Assembly (NCBI GenBank): GCA_947492955.1
Contig: CANLOV010000010.1
Span: forward strand, 100,122 to 164,121
Reading direction: 5' to 3'
DNA: 64,000 nucleotides
DNA from: an uncultured Cellulophaga sp.
Lineage (GTDB): Bacteria > Bacteroidota > Bacteroidia > Flavobacteriales > Flavobacteriaceae
The position numbers and the translations under genes were made by a program. Below the pieces are notes generated by a model. It saw nothing but the letters and a program-made list of their open reading frames with translations. It was not told the DNA's origin and ran no database searches. Numbering within the stretch: the stretch's first letter is position 1; each line of letters opens with the position of its first letter. Shown in pieces: positions 63,935 through 64,000 of the stretch.

Positions 63935-64000
63935 TGCATTCTCCTACGTCGACCCAATAGGCTACATCTCGTTCCTCTCGATTCCCGCCCATTGGGAAAA
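63929..64000 (+). mobile_element. Mini-cassette, copy 3 (cut by the window edge)
   Basis: The first 72 bp match copies 1 and 2, including CCCAATAGG and GCCCATTGGG. The rest lies outside the window, so the array continues. Confidence 0.85.

Larger units (their letters stand above)
21304..64000 (+). mobile_element. Integron-type gene-cassette array, at least 43 cassettes
   Basis: Forty-three attC-like sites alternate with short cassettes, nearly all on the plus strand. Each cassette opens with a GTT-type core and closes with an AAC-type core complementary to its own opening core. This is the pattern produced by site-specific recombination between G and TT of attC. No integrase is present in the window, and the array continues past the right edge. 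It may be a chromosomal superintegron separated from its integrase or an integrase-less cluster of attC sites. Confidence 0.9.

Overview
The window is A+T-rich bacterial DNA, most likely from a marine Flavobacteriaceae (Bacteroidota). The reasons are TAnnTTTG-type promoters, a combined arginine/proline operon in a flavobacterial gene order, lipoproteins with Bacteroidota-style signal sequences, and almost no strong Shine-Dalgarno sites. No rRNA, tRNA or CRISPR array was seen.

Left part (1-9.6 kb): envelope and secretion genes. These are the tail of a GT2 glycosyltransferase, a cellulose-synthase-like GT2 enzyme, and a small bacteriocin-like locus. That locus holds two tandemly duplicated double-glycine-leader peptides of 49 and 50 aa, an HlyD-type membrane fusion protein, and a C39-peptidase ABC exporter that would trim and export them. 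A von Willebrand A lipoprotein (minus strand) and a polytopic GT-C-type glycosyltransferase follow.

Middle (9.6-21.1 kb): one long biosynthetic operon, GNAT-argG-argC-proC-argD-proA-proB-argF-argB-argE-argH. It is preceded by a 27-codon leader peptide ending Arg-Arg-Arg-Pro-stop, which suggests ribosome-mediated attenuation by arginine. A 17-bp hairpin with a T-run closes the operon.

Right part (21.3-64 kb, running off the window): a very large integron-type gene-cassette array. I count 43 attC-like sites, each next to one short cassette of one to three genes. Nearly all genes are on the plus strand. Each cassette starts with a GTT-type core and ends with the matching AAC-type core, and the two are complementary over about 7-10 bp. 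This is what recombination between G and TT at attC predicts: the complementarity follows the cassette, not the two ends of a single attC. attC lengths fall mainly into classes of about 132 and 195 bp, with one of 69 bp, so the steps are about 63 bp. No integrase gene is in the window. The array begins about 180 bp downstream of argH, where an integrase would be expected.

Cassette cargo: three SUKH (SMI1/KNR4) proteins, other small proteins of DUF type, several lipoproteins and small membrane proteins, an AraC/VOC pair, a divergent flavodoxin-reductase/LysR pair, an O-methyltransferase, an S41 protease, a TlpA-like thioredoxin, ankyrin, LRR and MORN/TPR proteins, and a PIN-GNAT-PUA-like protein with an ASCH partner. 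A set of NAD+/ADP-ribose proteins also appears (RES, TIR, Sir2, ADP-ribosylglycohydrolase). Several cassettes carry broken genes, two have no recognisable gene, and one tiny non-coding cassette with an unusual GAT core occurs three times.
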